Shown: positions 10,547 to 18,264 of the stretch, piece after piece
Position numbering within the stretch: position 1 is the first letter of the stretch
Layout: each line of letters begins with the position of its first letter
Assembly: GCA_046723645.1 (NCBI GenBank)
Contig: JBKOUY010000049.1
Coordinates: 1 to 24,374, forward strand
Direction of reading: 5' to 3'
DNA from: DASQUK01 sp046723645
Lineage (GTDB): Bacteria; Actinomycetota; Acidimicrobiia; Acidimicrobiales; VFJN01
Length of the DNA: 24,374 nucleotides
The notes under the pieces: generated by a model
Databases searched by the model: none
What the model was told of the DNA's origin: nothing
What the model saw: only the letters and a program-made list of their open reading frames with translations
Translations under genes and position numbers: made by a program

Positions 10547-11503
10547 GACACGGCAGCGGATAGCCGACGCGTTGCGGGTCCGGCCCGGCACCGGCGCGAA
10601 CCTCGCCGGGCGCGACACGGCCTGGACGGGCGGCAACTACGGCGCCCTCTCGACCGACGAGCTCGATGCCACCGCCAAGGCCCTCCTCGCCCGCGGCATC
10701 GAGCAGCTGAGCGACGCGCAGGAGCTCCTGTGGGCGAGCGACAGCCACGCCTTGCTGCTGGTGTTCCAAGCGATGGACGCCGCCGGCAAGGACTCGACGA
10801 TCGAGCACGTCATGTCCGGGGTGAACCCGCAGGGCGTGCAGGTCGTCTCGTTCAGGCAGCCGTCGAGCGAGGAGCTCGACCACACGTTCTTGTGGCGGAT
10901 ATCGAAGGTGCTGCCCGAGCGCGGCCGGATCGGGATCTTCAACCGCTCGCACTACGAGGAGGTCGTGGCGCTACGGGTCCATCCCGAGTGGCTCGATCGG
11001 CAGAAGCTGCCGAGCGGCGACCGCGGGCCGGACTTCTGGGCGGCACGCTACGACGACATCAACGCCTGGGAGCGCCACCTCGATCGGAACGGCACGAGGA
11101 TCGTCAAGTTCTTCCTCCACGTCTCCAAGGCCGAACAGAAGCGGCGCTTCATGGCCCGCCTCGACAAGCCCCACAAGCAGTGGAAGTTCAACGCCGCCGA
11201 CGTCGCCGAGCGGGCGCGCTGGGACGACTACATGCAGGCGTATGACGACGCCATCTCCGCCACGTCCACCGACTGGGCGCCGTGGTACGTGCTCCCGGCG
11301 GACCACAAGCGGGTGATGCAGGCGATGGCGGCCGCCATCATCGTCGACACCATCGGGTCGCTCGACCTCCGGTGGCCGACCGTCTCGGACGAGGCGCGCG
11401 ACGCCAACGCAAAGGCGCGACTGGAGCTCGAGGCCGAAGCAGACTGACGCGATCCACCGCGAGTCCTCGCGGTCCAACCCCAAATGCTTGGAGGTATGAA
11501 TTC

Positions 11504-11902
11504 ATGCTGGCAGCGGAGTTCGGCACGGGCCAGGTGTTCTGGTCCATGTTGTGGTTCTTTCTCTTCTTCATCTGGATCTGGCTCCTGATCGTCGTCTTCG
11601 GGGACATCTTCCGCAGCGACGACATGTCGGGATGGAGCAAGGCCCTGTGGTGCATCTTCATCATCGTCCTGCCCTACCTGGGCGTGTTCGTGTACCTGAT
11701 CGCCCGGGGCCACAAGATGCAGGAGCACTCCATCAAGGAGGCGCAGGCGCAGGAGGCGCAGCTTCGTCAATACGTCCAGAACGTCGCCGGTTCGGGCGGT
11801 GGCAGTGCCGCCGACGAGATCGCTCGGCTCGCCGACCTTCGTGACAAGGGCGTGATCAGCGAGGCGGAGTTCCAACAGGCAAAGGCGAAGGCGATCGGGT
11901 AG
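11504..11902 (+). CDS. two-TM SHOCT-domain membrane protein (PLDc_N-like)
   Basis: A 132-residue membrane protein. TM1 is about 11-33 (VFWSMLWFFLFFIWIWLLIV) and TM2 about 48-67 (ALWCIFIIVLPYLGVFVYLI), the pattern of the phospholipase-D-nuclease N-terminal segment (PLDc_N). A charged Gln/Ala helix (70-95), a glycine linker and a SHOCT motif DEIARLADLRDKGVISEAEF (104-123) follow. TTGGAGG lies 9-10 nt upstream of the ATG at 11504. A competing ATG at 11496 is in another frame with no protein-like continuation. It is the last gene of the CYTH-ATPase-PPK2 operon, 56 nt after ppk2, and is followed by a strong hairpin. The role is unknown; SHOCT suggests complex assembly at the membrane. Confidence 0.85.
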   Translation: MLAAEFGTGQVFWSMLWFFLFFIWIWLLIVVFGDIFRSDDMSGWSKALWCIFIIVLPYLGVFVYLIARGHKMQEHSIKEAQAQEAQLRQYVQNVAGSGGGSAADEIARLADLRDKGVISEAEFQQAKAKAIG

Positions 11903-11919
11903 GCAAACCCGCGGCGACC

Positions 11920-11952
11920 ATCCCGGTCCGACCCGCGCGGGCGGACCGGGAT
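11920..11952 (+). terminator. strong operon terminator hairpin
   Basis: An 11-bp perfect inverted repeat (ATCCCGGTCCG and CGGACCGGGAT) encloses an inner CCCGC/GCGGG palindrome. It lies 18 nt after the SHOCT gene stop. There is no U-tract, but the stability and position fit the end of the 6923-11902 operon. Confidence 0.75.
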
Positions 11953-11981
11953 CTGGCCGGAGACTGGATGGTGGTTCTCCC

Positions 11982-12190
11982 ATGACCGAGGGAGCGAGCA
12001 TCGCCGTTCCCGAGGAGACAGCGGGGAGTCAACGGCTCGCGATCCTGCTGGCGATGGCCATGTTCGTGCTCGTCGTCGACACGTCGTTGATGAACGTCTC
12101 GATCTCGGCCGTGGTCCGGGATCTCGATACGACCGTGAGCTGCCGGACCCGGTGTCGTCGAGCTCCGTCGAAGGGATGGCGCTGGGCTAG
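11982..12190 (+). pseudogene. MFS transporter remnant (N-terminus plus possible C-terminal tail)
   Basis: The first 53 codons encode the start of an EmrB/QacA-like major facilitator: MTEGASIAVPEETAGSQRLA, then TM1 (ILLAMAMFVLVVDTSLMNVS) and ISAVVRDLDTTVS. Such proteins are normally about 450-550 residues, but similarity stops abruptly near 12140 and the frame continues as Arg-rich nonsense. In another frame the next 50 nt read ELPDPVSSSSVEGMALG and a TAG at 12188-12190, directly before a terminator hairpin. The simplest reading is an internal deletion of about 1.3 kb or more that removed the body of the gene and left both ends. That the tail belongs to the same gene is inference. Confidence 0.7.
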
Positions 12191-12217
12191 GTGCCCCGGA
12201 CCAACCTTCCGGGGCAC
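12191..12217. terminator. hairpin between the MFS remnant and the convergent membrane gene
   Basis: GTGCCCCGGA-ccaacct-TCCGGGGCAC, a perfect 10-bp stem with a 7-nt loop. It lies directly after the TAG at 12190 and 8 nt before the leftward gene's stop at 12226, so it can serve both directions. Confidence 0.8.
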
Positions 12218-12225
12218 CAGTTCCG

Positions 12226-12807
12226 TCAGTGGCCCAGGAGGACCGTGAGCGCCACGACGGCGAGGCCGATGCCGGCCGTGGCCGCCGCGAACGTCCACCT
12301 CGCCGCCGGTCGCGCTGGGGCCACCCGCGCGACGAAGGCACCGATCGCGAGCAACTGCAGGATGGCGACCAGGATCGCGCCGTGCCGGGCCGTGGTGTCG
12401 CTCACCAGGTCCAGGCGTCCGAACCCCAGGACGATCGCCGGCAGGACGGAGGCCACGAGGATCGGGCTCCCGTCCACCAGCGAGCGCAGAACCTCGCTGC
12501 GATGCAGGGGTTCGGGGTGCCGGACGTGCCCTCCGAGGAGCTCGGCGAAGATGTGGGCCAGCCAGGTGGCCGCCCCGACGCCGGCTACCAGTTCGGAACC
12601 GTGGCCAAGGGCGACCTCGGACACGCCGACCACACCGAGCGCAGCGAGGACCAGCACAGTGCCGTAGCCGGCCGCGCTCACCACCTCCGCCAGCCGCTCG
12701 CGGGGCACCCGCTGCGACGCCTTGATCAAGCTCCTCATCGACCTGTGCAACGGCCCCGACGGCTCGCGTTGTGGCCCACCCCTGAGCCCGACCCGGGCGT
12801 CGCTCAT
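12226..12807 (-). CDS. four-TM membrane protein of unknown function
   Basis: A 193-residue protein with about 45 polar N-terminal residues and then four hydrophobic segments: AGYGTVLVLAALGVVGVSEVAL, a segment around GVGAATWLAHIFAELLGG, SPILVASVLPAIVLGFGRL, and the final pair HGAILVAILQLLAIGAFVARV and WTFAAATAGIGLAVVALTVLL. A conserved-looking WLAHIFAELLGGHVRHPE lies in the second segment. No family is named with confidence. The ATG at 12807 overlaps the DUF4389 stop as ATGA, so the two are translated together. Longer versions of this reading frame upstream are only the shadow of the DUF4389 gene. Confidence 0.75.
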   Translation of the reverse strand: MSDARVGLRGGPQREPSGPLHRSMRSLIKASQRVPRERLAEVVSAAGYGTVLVLAALGVVGVSEVALGHGSELVAGVGAATWLAHIFAELLGGHVRHPEPLHRSEVLRSLVDGSPILVASVLPAIVLGFGRLDLVSDTTARHGAILVAILQLLAIGAFVARVAPARPAARWTFAAATAGIGLAVVALTVLLGH

Positions 12808-13403
12808 TCCAGGCTGAACGGGGGGTACCGATCGGTGAGCAGCCCTACATAGGCCTCGAGTCGGGTGACCCAGCGCATGTACCCGACGATGAAGGTGCGC
12901 AGGCCCTCGGGCCAGCGACCGGTGAACAGCACGGCGAACAACGCGATCACCCAGACGACGATGGCTGCGACCGCGAGCACCGCCACGACGATGATCTGGG
13001 GAATGGCCAGGATGAGCCGGAAGCCGACGGTGACGCGGTTGCGGTCCTCGAGCTCGGGCGCGAAGCCATTGCGCACGGGCGGATAGTTGCCGGGCTCCGG
13101 TGCCACCGTGTCGTACACGAACGGCGGGTACTCCTCCCGCAGGAAGCCGGCGTACGCCGTGGCCCGGTTGTTGTAGCGGATGTAGAGGCACAGCAGATTG
13201 GCGAGCCCCTCGGGCAGCTTGCCGGTGAACAGGATCGCGAACCAGCTGATGACGGCAGCGGCACGGGCGACGAGTTGCAGGCCGTAGAGGATCAGGAAGT
13301 GGGGGATCGCCAACAGCCACTGCACGAGCGGACGCCAGTTGGCGATCCGCTCGGCCCGATCGACCTCGAACGTTGCCGGGTAGGCCTGACCGAAGGTTTC
13401 CAT
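12804..13403 (-). CDS. DUF4389 membrane protein (tandem repeat)
   Basis: A 199-residue membrane protein with two copies of the DUF4389 unit. Repeat one includes ISWFAILFTGKLPEGLANL (52-70) and ends RYNNRATAYAGFLREEYPPF (76-95). Repeat two includes VIALFAVLFTGRWPEGLRTF (152-171) and ends RWVTRLEAYVGLLTDRYPPF (177-196). Hydrophobic segments lie at about 28-60 and 125-160. The family has no known function. AGGAGG sits 5 nt before the ATG at 13403. It leads a two-gene operon with the four-TM protein. Its neighbours give no clear pathway. Confidence 0.9.
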   Translation of the reverse strand: METFGQAYPATFEVDRAERIANWRPLVQWLLAIPHFLILYGLQLVARAAAVISWFAILFTGKLPEGLANLLCLYIRYNNRATAYAGFLREEYPPFVYDTVAPEPGNYPPVRNGFAPELEDRNRVTVGFRLILAIPQIIVVAVLAVAAIVVWVIALFAVLFTGRWPEGLRTFIVGYMRWVTRLEAYVGLLTDRYPPFSLE

Positions 13404-13523
13404 CTCGCCTCCTGGGTCGACGGACCGGGGCCGGGGAGACGCTACCGCCGCGGCTTGGCCCGTGGGTCGGATCCTTCGACGGCTGGCGGACGGTTCACTC
13501 TGCCCGAAGATCCGCGCTGGCCG

Positions 13524-13823
13524 TCAGTTGTTGGCCACCTCGAGGAGGACGTCGCCGTGGCAGGGCCGATCGGGCGGGCACCAGCAAGCGAGGTCGCGGC
13601 CGGCGAGCTCGCGGCGCACGTCGTCGACGGTGACCCGGAGCCGGCCGGCGAGCAGGTCGGCGCGGAAGCGGGCGACGGCGACGTCGGGAGGACAGTCGGG
13701 ACCGATCTTGTGCGGGTTGCCCCAGCGACCGGGCCTCGTGATCCGCACCGCACCGGCGGGCACCACGGGGTGATAGAGGTCACCGGTGATCCGCACCCGT
13801 GCCGGCCTGGAGCTCGACACCAT
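13524..13823 (-). CDS. DUF4326 domain protein
   Basis: A 99-residue protein. RITRPGRWGNPHKIG (28-41), the central helix AVARFRADLLAGRL (49-62) and LAGRDLACWCPPDRPCHGDV (73-92) are the signatures of DUF4326, with Cys80, Cys82, Cys88 and His89 as possible metal ligands. The domain is found in phages and bacteria and its function is unknown. The ATG at 13823 has no good Shine-Dalgarno. A GTG at 13796 is a possible alternative, still upstream of the conserved core. It stands alone, 120 nt from the DUF4389 start and downstream of a large GC-rich inverted repeat. Confidence 0.85.
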   Translation of the reverse strand: MVSSSRPARVRITGDLYHPVVPAGAVRITRPGRWGNPHKIGPDCPPDVAVARFRADLLAGRLRVTVDDVRRELAGRDLACWCPPDRPCHGDVLLEVANN

Positions 13824-13914
13824 CAGCCCACATATACCTGAATCTCGTCCGCACGAGCACCGTGCCGGACATCCAGGCGTCCTCGGACGTCAGGGCTGAT
13901 CGGACCGGGCGCCG

Positions 13915-13954
13915 CGCCGGCCCCCAGGCGGCTGGGGGTGCCCGGGGGCCGGCG
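13915..13954. repeat. GC-rich inverted repeat upstream of the DUF4326 gene
   Basis: CGCCGGCCCCC and GGGGGCCGGCG, an 11-bp perfect stem with an 18-nt loop. It lies in the roughly 300 nt between the DUF4326 start and the arsC remnant, where I see no gene. It may be a terminator of leftward transcription. Its core resembles the repeats at 14379-14415 and 16552-16593. Confidence 0.6.
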
Positions 13955-14120
13955 GCGTCGGACCTTGGGATACCCGCCGTGAATTGCGGCAAACGCGGCG
14001 AACAGATGTGACCAGCGACACACGATGAATCGTCGAACCGAACTTGACACCGGATTACGCCGTGGGCCGGCGGACGTGGGAGGAGTTCCTGGCCGACCGG
14101 GTTGGCTCGCCGGACGACCG

Positions 14121-14340
14121 CTGTCCGTCGGCGCCGACGAGCTCGTCGAGCAGGTCCCTGACCCCGCCTGCCGATCTCGTCGCGGATCGGGCGGACGGCC
14201 TCGACGCCGAGGCCGGCGGGATCGTCGAGCGGCCAGTCCTCGTAGCGCGTGCCCGGGAAGATCGGGCAGGCGTCGCCGCAGCCCATGATGACCACAACGG
14301 CGACGACCAAGCGGGTGAGCTGGCGCGGATGTTCGCCGCC
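14121..14340 (-). pseudogene. arsC: arsenate reductase remnant (low-MW phosphatase type)
   Basis: The C-terminal half of an ArsC of the protein-tyrosine-phosphatase fold is readable: VVVIMGCGDACPIFPGTRYE, then DWPLDDPAGLGVEAVRPIRD and EIGRR. The frame then breaks and continues one frame over as VRDLLDELVGADG. The break coincides with a G4 run on the coding strand (14162-14165 on the plus strand). Removing one G restores RDEIGRRVRDLLDEL, the expected ending. The N-terminal half with the CX5R phosphate loop and the first redox Cys is absent; sequence before 14340 shows no match. The gene is therefore non-functional even if the frameshift is a sequencing error. Confidence 0.8.
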
Positions 14341-14378
14341 TCTGACACGCTGCGACGCCGACGCACCGCCGACGCGGA

Positions 14379-14415
14379 CCGGCCCCCGGACTGGGGGGTC
14401 ACGTCCGGGGGCCGG
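14379..14415. repeat. 13-bp inverted repeat
   Basis: CCGGCCCCCGGAC and GTCCGGGGGCCGG with an 11-nt loop form a perfect GC-rich stem. It lies in the 14341-14621 stretch, which holds no gene I can support. It fits a terminator for the STAS gene to the right or a decayed repeat element. Confidence 0.6.
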
Positions 14416-14621
14416 GCGGCGGCCGAACCAGGCGGGCGAAGGTTCGACCGGTGGACAGAGCCCGCCAACAATTGCGCATGGTGACACACCGACTCGGCCG
14501 TGCAAGCAGGCACCGGCGGATTCACCTGGGTGATTCCTGGGTGGCGCGTGAACGGCACCCGGAGGCGCGAGGCGAGTTGTCAGCGATGGGTGCACCGAAT
14601 CGAGGGCGAGGCCCTGGCCGG

Positions 14622-14950
14622 CTACTGGTCCGGAAGGAGGTAGTCCTCGGTCCCGCTGACCTCGACGAGCCGTCGAGGCTTGGGCGACGGCGAGCCGATG
14701 CGGTATGCCACACCGACGTCGTGGGCCAGCCCACGAGCACGGAGCAAGGCCGCCAGGCCTGACGAGTCCGACAACTCGGGGGCGCGAGCGTCGACGTTGA
14801 TCGATCGCCGGTGCGTCTCGAGCGCATCACGGACACATGCCACGAACCGTCCGGCAGTGGACACGTCGAGCTCGCCCGCCACCGAGATGGCGCTTCGGCA
14901 CCCTCGTATGTCGCCTCTACGCGGAGCAGCTCGGGCTGTGAGTCCTCGAC
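14622..14950 (-). pseudogene. STAS-domain anti-anti-sigma factor, frameshifted near its start
   Basis: The uninterrupted 86-codon part (GTG at 14882 to 14622) is a STAS domain: VAGELDVSTAGRFVACVRDA, then INVDARAPELSDSSGLAALL and YLLPDQ at the end. The DSSG (39-42) is the loop where the phosphorylatable Ser sits in anti-anti-sigma factors. Normal members have about 20 more N-terminal residues forming strand one. That missing piece is present in the neighbouring frame immediately upstream (DSQPELLRVEATYEGAEA), and inserting one G near 14889-14893 would join both as AEAAISVAGELDVS. I see no clear start codon for the full form. It is either a one-base sequencing error or a recent frameshift; the short GTG form could still be translated. 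Partner kinase or sigma factor is not in the window. Confidence 0.65.
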
Positions 14951-15349
14951 GTCGTCAGGCAGACAGCCCCCTCCGATACCCAACGGGGGAGCGCCGTATG
15001 CCGACCGTGAACGCCCGCATCTCGGGTCGGTTGGTGACCGTAGACGTCGGCGGCACCCCACGGCAGTAACACCGGGACCCACTCACGCGATCTTTCCTCT
15101 GGCAGCTCAATTCGCCGCCGAGCTGTCCTGAGGGGTCGGGGCTGGGAGTGATCGCTGGGGCGGGGACAGGCTTCCCCGGCTCCTCAGCTACGCGGTTTCG
15201 ACCGCCGCGCGGGCGGCGTACCCCGGCGGCTCTGTCGGGCGATAACGGAGCCGAGATGACATCGCCGGCTCATCAGCTCGGGGCGTGGAGCGACTGACAG
15301 CCCGGTGGCTGTGGAGGCGCGCTGCGGCGCCCATGACGAGGAGATGCCG
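14951..15349. other. gene-poor stretch
   Basis: No gene is supported here. The only candidate is a 23-codon ORF at 14998-15069 (MPTVNARISGRLVTVDVGGT and three more residues) with GGGGAG 7 nt upstream of its ATG; it matches no family. The rest is high-GC and lacks a long protein-like frame. Confidence 0.4.
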
Positions 15350-15910
15350 ATGCCCACACAAGGACTTTCCCTCGCTGCCAGCAAGCTGGTCAGCCTCGGT
15401 CTCGCCGCCAAGATTGGCGTCGGGATCACCGTGGCCACAGCCAGCGTTGCCGGAGCAGGGGCCGCCGGTGTGCTGCCGGACCAGGCCAACGAGGGGGCGC
15501 GTGATGCCATCGAGGCTCTGACGCCGGTCGAGTTCGACAGCACCGCCGACGATCACGGCAAGGATGCTGGTGACCCGGCCGGCAGCCGTGGCGACAACTT
15601 TGGCAGCGTCGTGTCCAGCGATGCGACTGGTGAGAGTGACGGCGAGCCCGGCGTCGACGGGTCAGAGATTTCCTCGCTGGCACCGGGCGCCGCGCACCGC
15701 CCCGCTGATCCAGGTCAAGCGCCGGCCCAGGCCGGTCAGCCGGACAGCACCGGCACCGACCAGGCGACCGAGACCCCGGCCGCTGGCCATGTCCCTGACG
15801 ATGCCGGCGCTCAGCAGACAACTCCGTCCACGACCCCCGACCCGGGGACACGCGCACCTGAAACACCGCCGAGCACCGCGCCCGTGGTTGGTGGCGCCGG
15901 CGGCAACTAA
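15350..15910 (+). CDS. membrane-anchored or secreted low-complexity protein
   Basis: A 186-residue protein. After MPTQGLSLAASKLVSLGLAA it has an Ala/Gly/Val-rich hydrophobic segment (KIGVGITVATASVAGAGAAG, about 21-40), either an uncleaved signal anchor or a signal peptide. The remainder is acidic and then rich in Pro, Thr, Gly, Asp and Gln (EISSLAPGAAHRPADPGQAP is a typical stretch) and looks disordered. No domain is recognised. The ATG at 15350 is chosen because GAGGAG (15339-15344 area) is about 6 nt upstream; the ATG at 15344 abuts that site. Proteins of this design occur beside ECF sigma factor genes in actinobacteria, but no sigma gene is visible here. A strong hairpin follows at 15967. 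Confidence 0.7.
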   Translation: MPTQGLSLAASKLVSLGLAAKIGVGITVATASVAGAGAAGVLPDQANEGARDAIEALTPVEFDSTADDHGKDAGDPAGSRGDNFGSVVSSDATGESDGEPGVDGSEISSLAPGAAHRPADPGQAPAQAGQPDSTGTDQATETPAAGHVPDDAGAQQTTPSTTPDPGTRAPETPPSTAPVVGGAGGN

Positions 15911-15966
15911 CCGGGCTGACACGCTCCCGGCCCATCCATTCCGGGCCTCATATTCGGATGAGAGCC

Positions 15967-15997
15967 TTCGACCCGGCTGTACACCAGCCGGGTCGAA
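15967..15997 (+). terminator. 13-bp perfect terminator hairpin
   Basis: TTCGACCCGGCTG-tacac-CAGCCGGGTCGAA lies 57 nt after the stop of the low-complexity protein. The stem is perfect over 13 bp with a 5-nt loop; no U-tract follows. Confidence 0.75.
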
Positions 15998-16043
15998 CAC
16001 GTTATACGCGCCTCCGGGCCAGCGCTCACGGCGCCACGCGCAA

Positions 16044-16078
16044 CCGCCCCGTACCCGGGGAAGCGAGGCACGGGGCGG
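16044..16078. repeat. 9-bp inverted repeat
   Basis: CCGCCCCGT and ACGGGGCGG are separated by 17 nt. It lies in the 15911-16235 stretch, where apart from this and the terminator I see no gene. Confidence 0.4.
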
Positions 16079-16235
16079 GCGGCTGGTGGCTTCGGGCTGT
16101 GGCTACCCGCTTCTCCGGAACGCGAAACCGCGCATGCTGGTGCGACCCCGGAGCGTCCGCACGCCTGCCGGGACCACCACCATGCCTAGCCACGGGGTGG
16201 GCAGGGTTCGCATCCGATGGCCGTGGTCGTCGCCG

Positions 16236-16395
16236 GTGGCGACGTTCATTGATTCGTCCGGCATAGGGGCCCTGGTGCGTGGCCCGTGAGGCGGCCACCG
16301 AGGCGGGCGTTGCCTTCATGGTCCTCAACCCGTCGCTCGCCCTTCGCCGGCTCGTCCGGCTGTTCGGCATGGACGACCTGCTCGGGGCTGATTGA
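16236..16395 (+). pseudogene. C-terminal remnant of a second STAS-domain protein, frameshifted
   Basis: The plus strand reads VATFIDSSGIGALVRG and then stops at 16287-16289. In the next frame the sequence continues AREAATEAGVAFMVLNPSLA and LRRLVRLFGMDDLLGAD to a TGA at 16393-16395. Together this is the second half of an anti-anti-sigma STAS domain, with DSSG carrying the phospho-acceptor Ser and the closing helix and DDLLG tail. One extra G at 16281-16282 explains the break. The first half of the domain is not found upstream in any frame, so the gene is truncated as well as shifted. Confidence 0.75.
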
Positions 16396-17333
16396 AAGGC
16401 GGCGCTCCCACTCGGGGCAGGGGCCGCCCCGCTCATAGCTGTCAGGTTTGGGCCTCTCGCTCCCGCCCTCGGCCTACGGGCCGGGGGGCGGTTGCGCGTG
16501 GCACCATGAAATGAAGGCGTGCGGCCGAGCTCGCCCCTCGGCTCGACCGTGCCGGCCCCCCGGGTGTTCGGAGGAGGCTCCCCGGGGGGTCGGCCCGCGC
16601 TCCGGCTTCGGCGAGGCAAGGTGGGAGCCGGCTCCCAGACGGTGGGCTGCATGCCTGGGAGCCGGCCGGCGACTGGAAACCTGGCGGTGGGCGTCCAGCC
16701 GCGTGAGGGATCCAGGCGCTTCCCCCACGACTACGCATAGTGACACATTCAACGCGGCATGTCACCGCTCGGAGCACCCGCGGCGTGGGGACCGGCCACC
16801 ACCGGATAGACAAGACCTTCGCGACTTCGAAGCGCGGGTCGCAGACGGTGTGGGTGTTTGCGATCAACACGGGCTCAGGATCCAACGTGCTCCTCGAGTG
16901 CAAGACGATCACGGTGACGTGGCGTGGACGATGGGGATTGGCGCCGGCCATCCGCGCCGTCCCGAACAGCATTGCGGCATCGTTCGCGCCGCTCTGTTCC
17001 CACCACGACTCGTCCGCCGGGTCGATCACCGACCGGACGGGTCCCACACGTTGCCGTCATCGGGTAGGGCTTGTGGAATTCATCCGGCCCGATGGCTCAG
17101 CCGGCTTCAACGTCCTCGCTGATCTGCTGCACCAGGTCTGCGTCTGCCTTGGCCGTGTCGGCGTCGATCAACAATCTCAACGCTTCGGTTCAGGCACTAG
17201 CCAGCCGCCGAAACCCTCAAACTCACGGCGAACTACCGGCTGGGACATTTAAAACCCCAGAGTCGTACAGATGGCGAGAAGGGCGGGCGGCGAGGTTGGG
17301 GACGCCTATCGCAGATCTGTGCGGAGTCGTGGC
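16396..17333. other. gene-free or decayed stretch with hairpins and fragmentary minus-strand frames
   Basis: No intact gene is supported. From 16396 to 16740 the sequence is rich in inverted repeats and has no protein-like frame. From about 16760 to 17190 the minus strand has protein-like pieces: TEALRLLIDADTAKADADLV followed by QQISEDVEAG (stop 17097-17099), then DEFHKPYP, DDGNVWDPSGR and VIDPADESWWEQSGANDAAM in three successive frames. Single-base changes at GGG 17062-17064 and CC 17030-17031 would join the last three. GC at third positions is high in these pieces, but the opposite strand also looks acceptable, and no family is recognised. They may be remains of one or two genes. Confidence 0.4.
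16552..16593. repeat. 13-bp inverted repeat with one G-U pair
   Basis: CCGGCCCCCCGGG and CCCGGGGGGTCGG with a 16-nt loop. Just to the right, a perfect 14-bp palindrome GGGAGCCGGCTCCC (16623-16636) is followed by a second GGGAGCCGGC at 16657-16666. The stretch probably forms strong RNA structure or ends transcription. Confidence 0.5.
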
Positions 17334-17531
17334 CTAACGGCGGGCGCGTCGTCTCCGCCGCCAAGCAGCCAGGGCGATCGCGACAGTCCCAATCCAGCCG
17401 ATCAATGGGAGCCCATCGATCGCCCAGGCCCACCTCGGTCCCGGGTCCTCTTCCGGGGGCTCGTTTGCCCGCTCGTTGTGCCGCTTGAGAACTCGCTGGT
17501 TGTGCTCATCCCACCGTTCCAACAGACGCAC
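17334..17531 (-). CDS. small single-TM protein, hypothetical
   Basis: A 65-residue ORF beginning VRLLERWDEHNQRVLKRHNE, highly charged and helical. A Pro/Glu linker (EPPEEDPGP) and one hydrophobic segment (WAIDGLPLIGWIGTVAIALA) follow, closed by an Arg-rich tail WRRRRRARR, which would keep the C-terminus inside. The GTG at 17531 has GGAG 3 nt upstream, rather close. The frame stays open to an ATG at 17654, which would add 41 residues including the dispersed repeat at 17586-17609. No family is recognised; charge pattern and membrane segment argue that it is real. Confidence 0.45.
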   Translation of the reverse strand: MRLLERWDEHNQRVLKRHNERANEPPEEDPGPRWAWAIDGLPLIGWIGTVAIALAAWRRRRRARR

Positions 17532-17585
17532 GGGCTCCGAACCTAGTTGTCTGGTCCCGAGATGCCTCTGGCTGTCGCCGATTAC

Positions 17586-17609
17586 CGCCGAGCGGCAGAT
17601 CTGTATCGA
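17586..17609 (+). repeat. dispersed 24-nt repeat, copy 1
   Basis: CGCCGAGCGGCAGATCTGTA plus TCGA. It is identical at 23 of 24 positions to 21239-21262 in the same orientation (T/C difference at the fifteenth base). A CGCCG-like block just upstream is also shared, with small gaps. Confidence 0.6.
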
Positions 17610-17680
17610 CCCTGAATCGTTTCTCGCGCCGGGTTGATCGAGTGGGAATTGCATCGCCGGGTGAAGGACGTCGATGACCC

Positions 17681-18217
17681 TCAGGGTGCGATGGTGGCGT
17701 TGGCTGCTTCGAAGAGTGCGATGGTCCGTGCCGGGTCGTTCGGTTCTTCGGTCAGCGGGTCGCCGCGCCATTCGCTTCGCCGGGTGGAGAAAAGGTCGCC
17801 ACCGTAAACGTGGATGGCACCTGCGTGCTGGCTGCTGGGGTTCGTGACGCCGTGGATGACGTCGTCGCCCAACAGGCAGACGTCACCGGGACGGAGCATC
17901 CGGCCACCGGAGGCGACCAGATTCGAGTGGTCGCGACGGAAGAATTCGTTGTCCTCGGCGCCGGTATAGACACCGATCGCCGCCCACATCCGATGGTCAT
18001 GCGGGGCGACGCTCATGCCGGGCGTCCACACCACCTTCAGGATGGTGAGATCCTCGGCAACGTGGAGCTTCACGATCTCTGCCCTGGCCGGCGGCAGCGC
18101 CTCGGACAAGGTCGGGTCCACGACCGCGCGGTCGAGCACCTGCTTGACGGCGAGCCGGGGCTCGGGCTCAGCGATGGCCGCCTGGCAGTCGGCGACGAAC
18201 CCCTCGAGGTCGAACAT
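17681..18217 (-). CDS. cysteine-dioxygenase-like cupin protein
   Basis: A 178-residue double-stranded beta-helix protein of the cysteine dioxygenase/COG5553-like group, cytoplasmic. The metal site is visible: PHDHRMWAAIGVYTGAEDNE (72-91) with His73 and His75, and IHGVTNPSSQHAGAIHVYGG (121-140) with His122 and His136. Family members use Fe(II) to oxidise thiols such as cysteine; the exact substrate here is unknown. The ATG at 18217 has a GAGAGGGGGGA purine run about 8 nt upstream. It is divergent from the MarR gene, and the 86 nt between them hold two tandem operator-like repeats, so this gene is the likely MarR target. A MarR partner could mean thiol or electrophile sensing, which is inference. 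Confidence 0.85.
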   Translation of the reverse strand: MFDLEGFVADCQAAIAEPEPRLAVKQVLDRAVVDPTLSEALPPARAEIVKLHVAEDLTILKVVWTPGMSVAPHDHRMWAAIGVYTGAEDNEFFRRDHSNLVASGGRMLRPGDVCLLGDDVIHGVTNPSSQHAGAIHVYGGDLFSTRRSEWRGDPLTEEPNDPARTIALFEAANATIAP

Positions 18218-18243
18218 GGCCGGTCCCCCCTCTCGGCGAGCTG

Positions 18244-18258
18244 GTACAGTAGCTGTAC
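18244..18258. promoter_or_regulatory. operator-like inverted repeat 1 (MarR site)
   Basis: GTACAG-TAG-CTGTAC, a perfect 6-bp inverted repeat with a 3-nt centre. It lies in the cupin/MarR intergenic region, 27 nt upstream of the cupin start. Confidence 0.65.
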
Positions 18259-18264
18259 GAAACC

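Noticed and set aside
12808..13320. Extension of the four-TM gene across DUF4389
   Set aside because: Out-of-frame reading of DUF4389; ATG 12807 with the ATGA overlap is a natural start.
14044..14484. Plus-strand ORF beginning with a VGRRTWEEF-like string reminiscent of DHFR/RibD proteins
   Set aside because: Only a few residues look similar, the rest is Arg/Asp repeats, and the strand is antisense to the arsC remnant.
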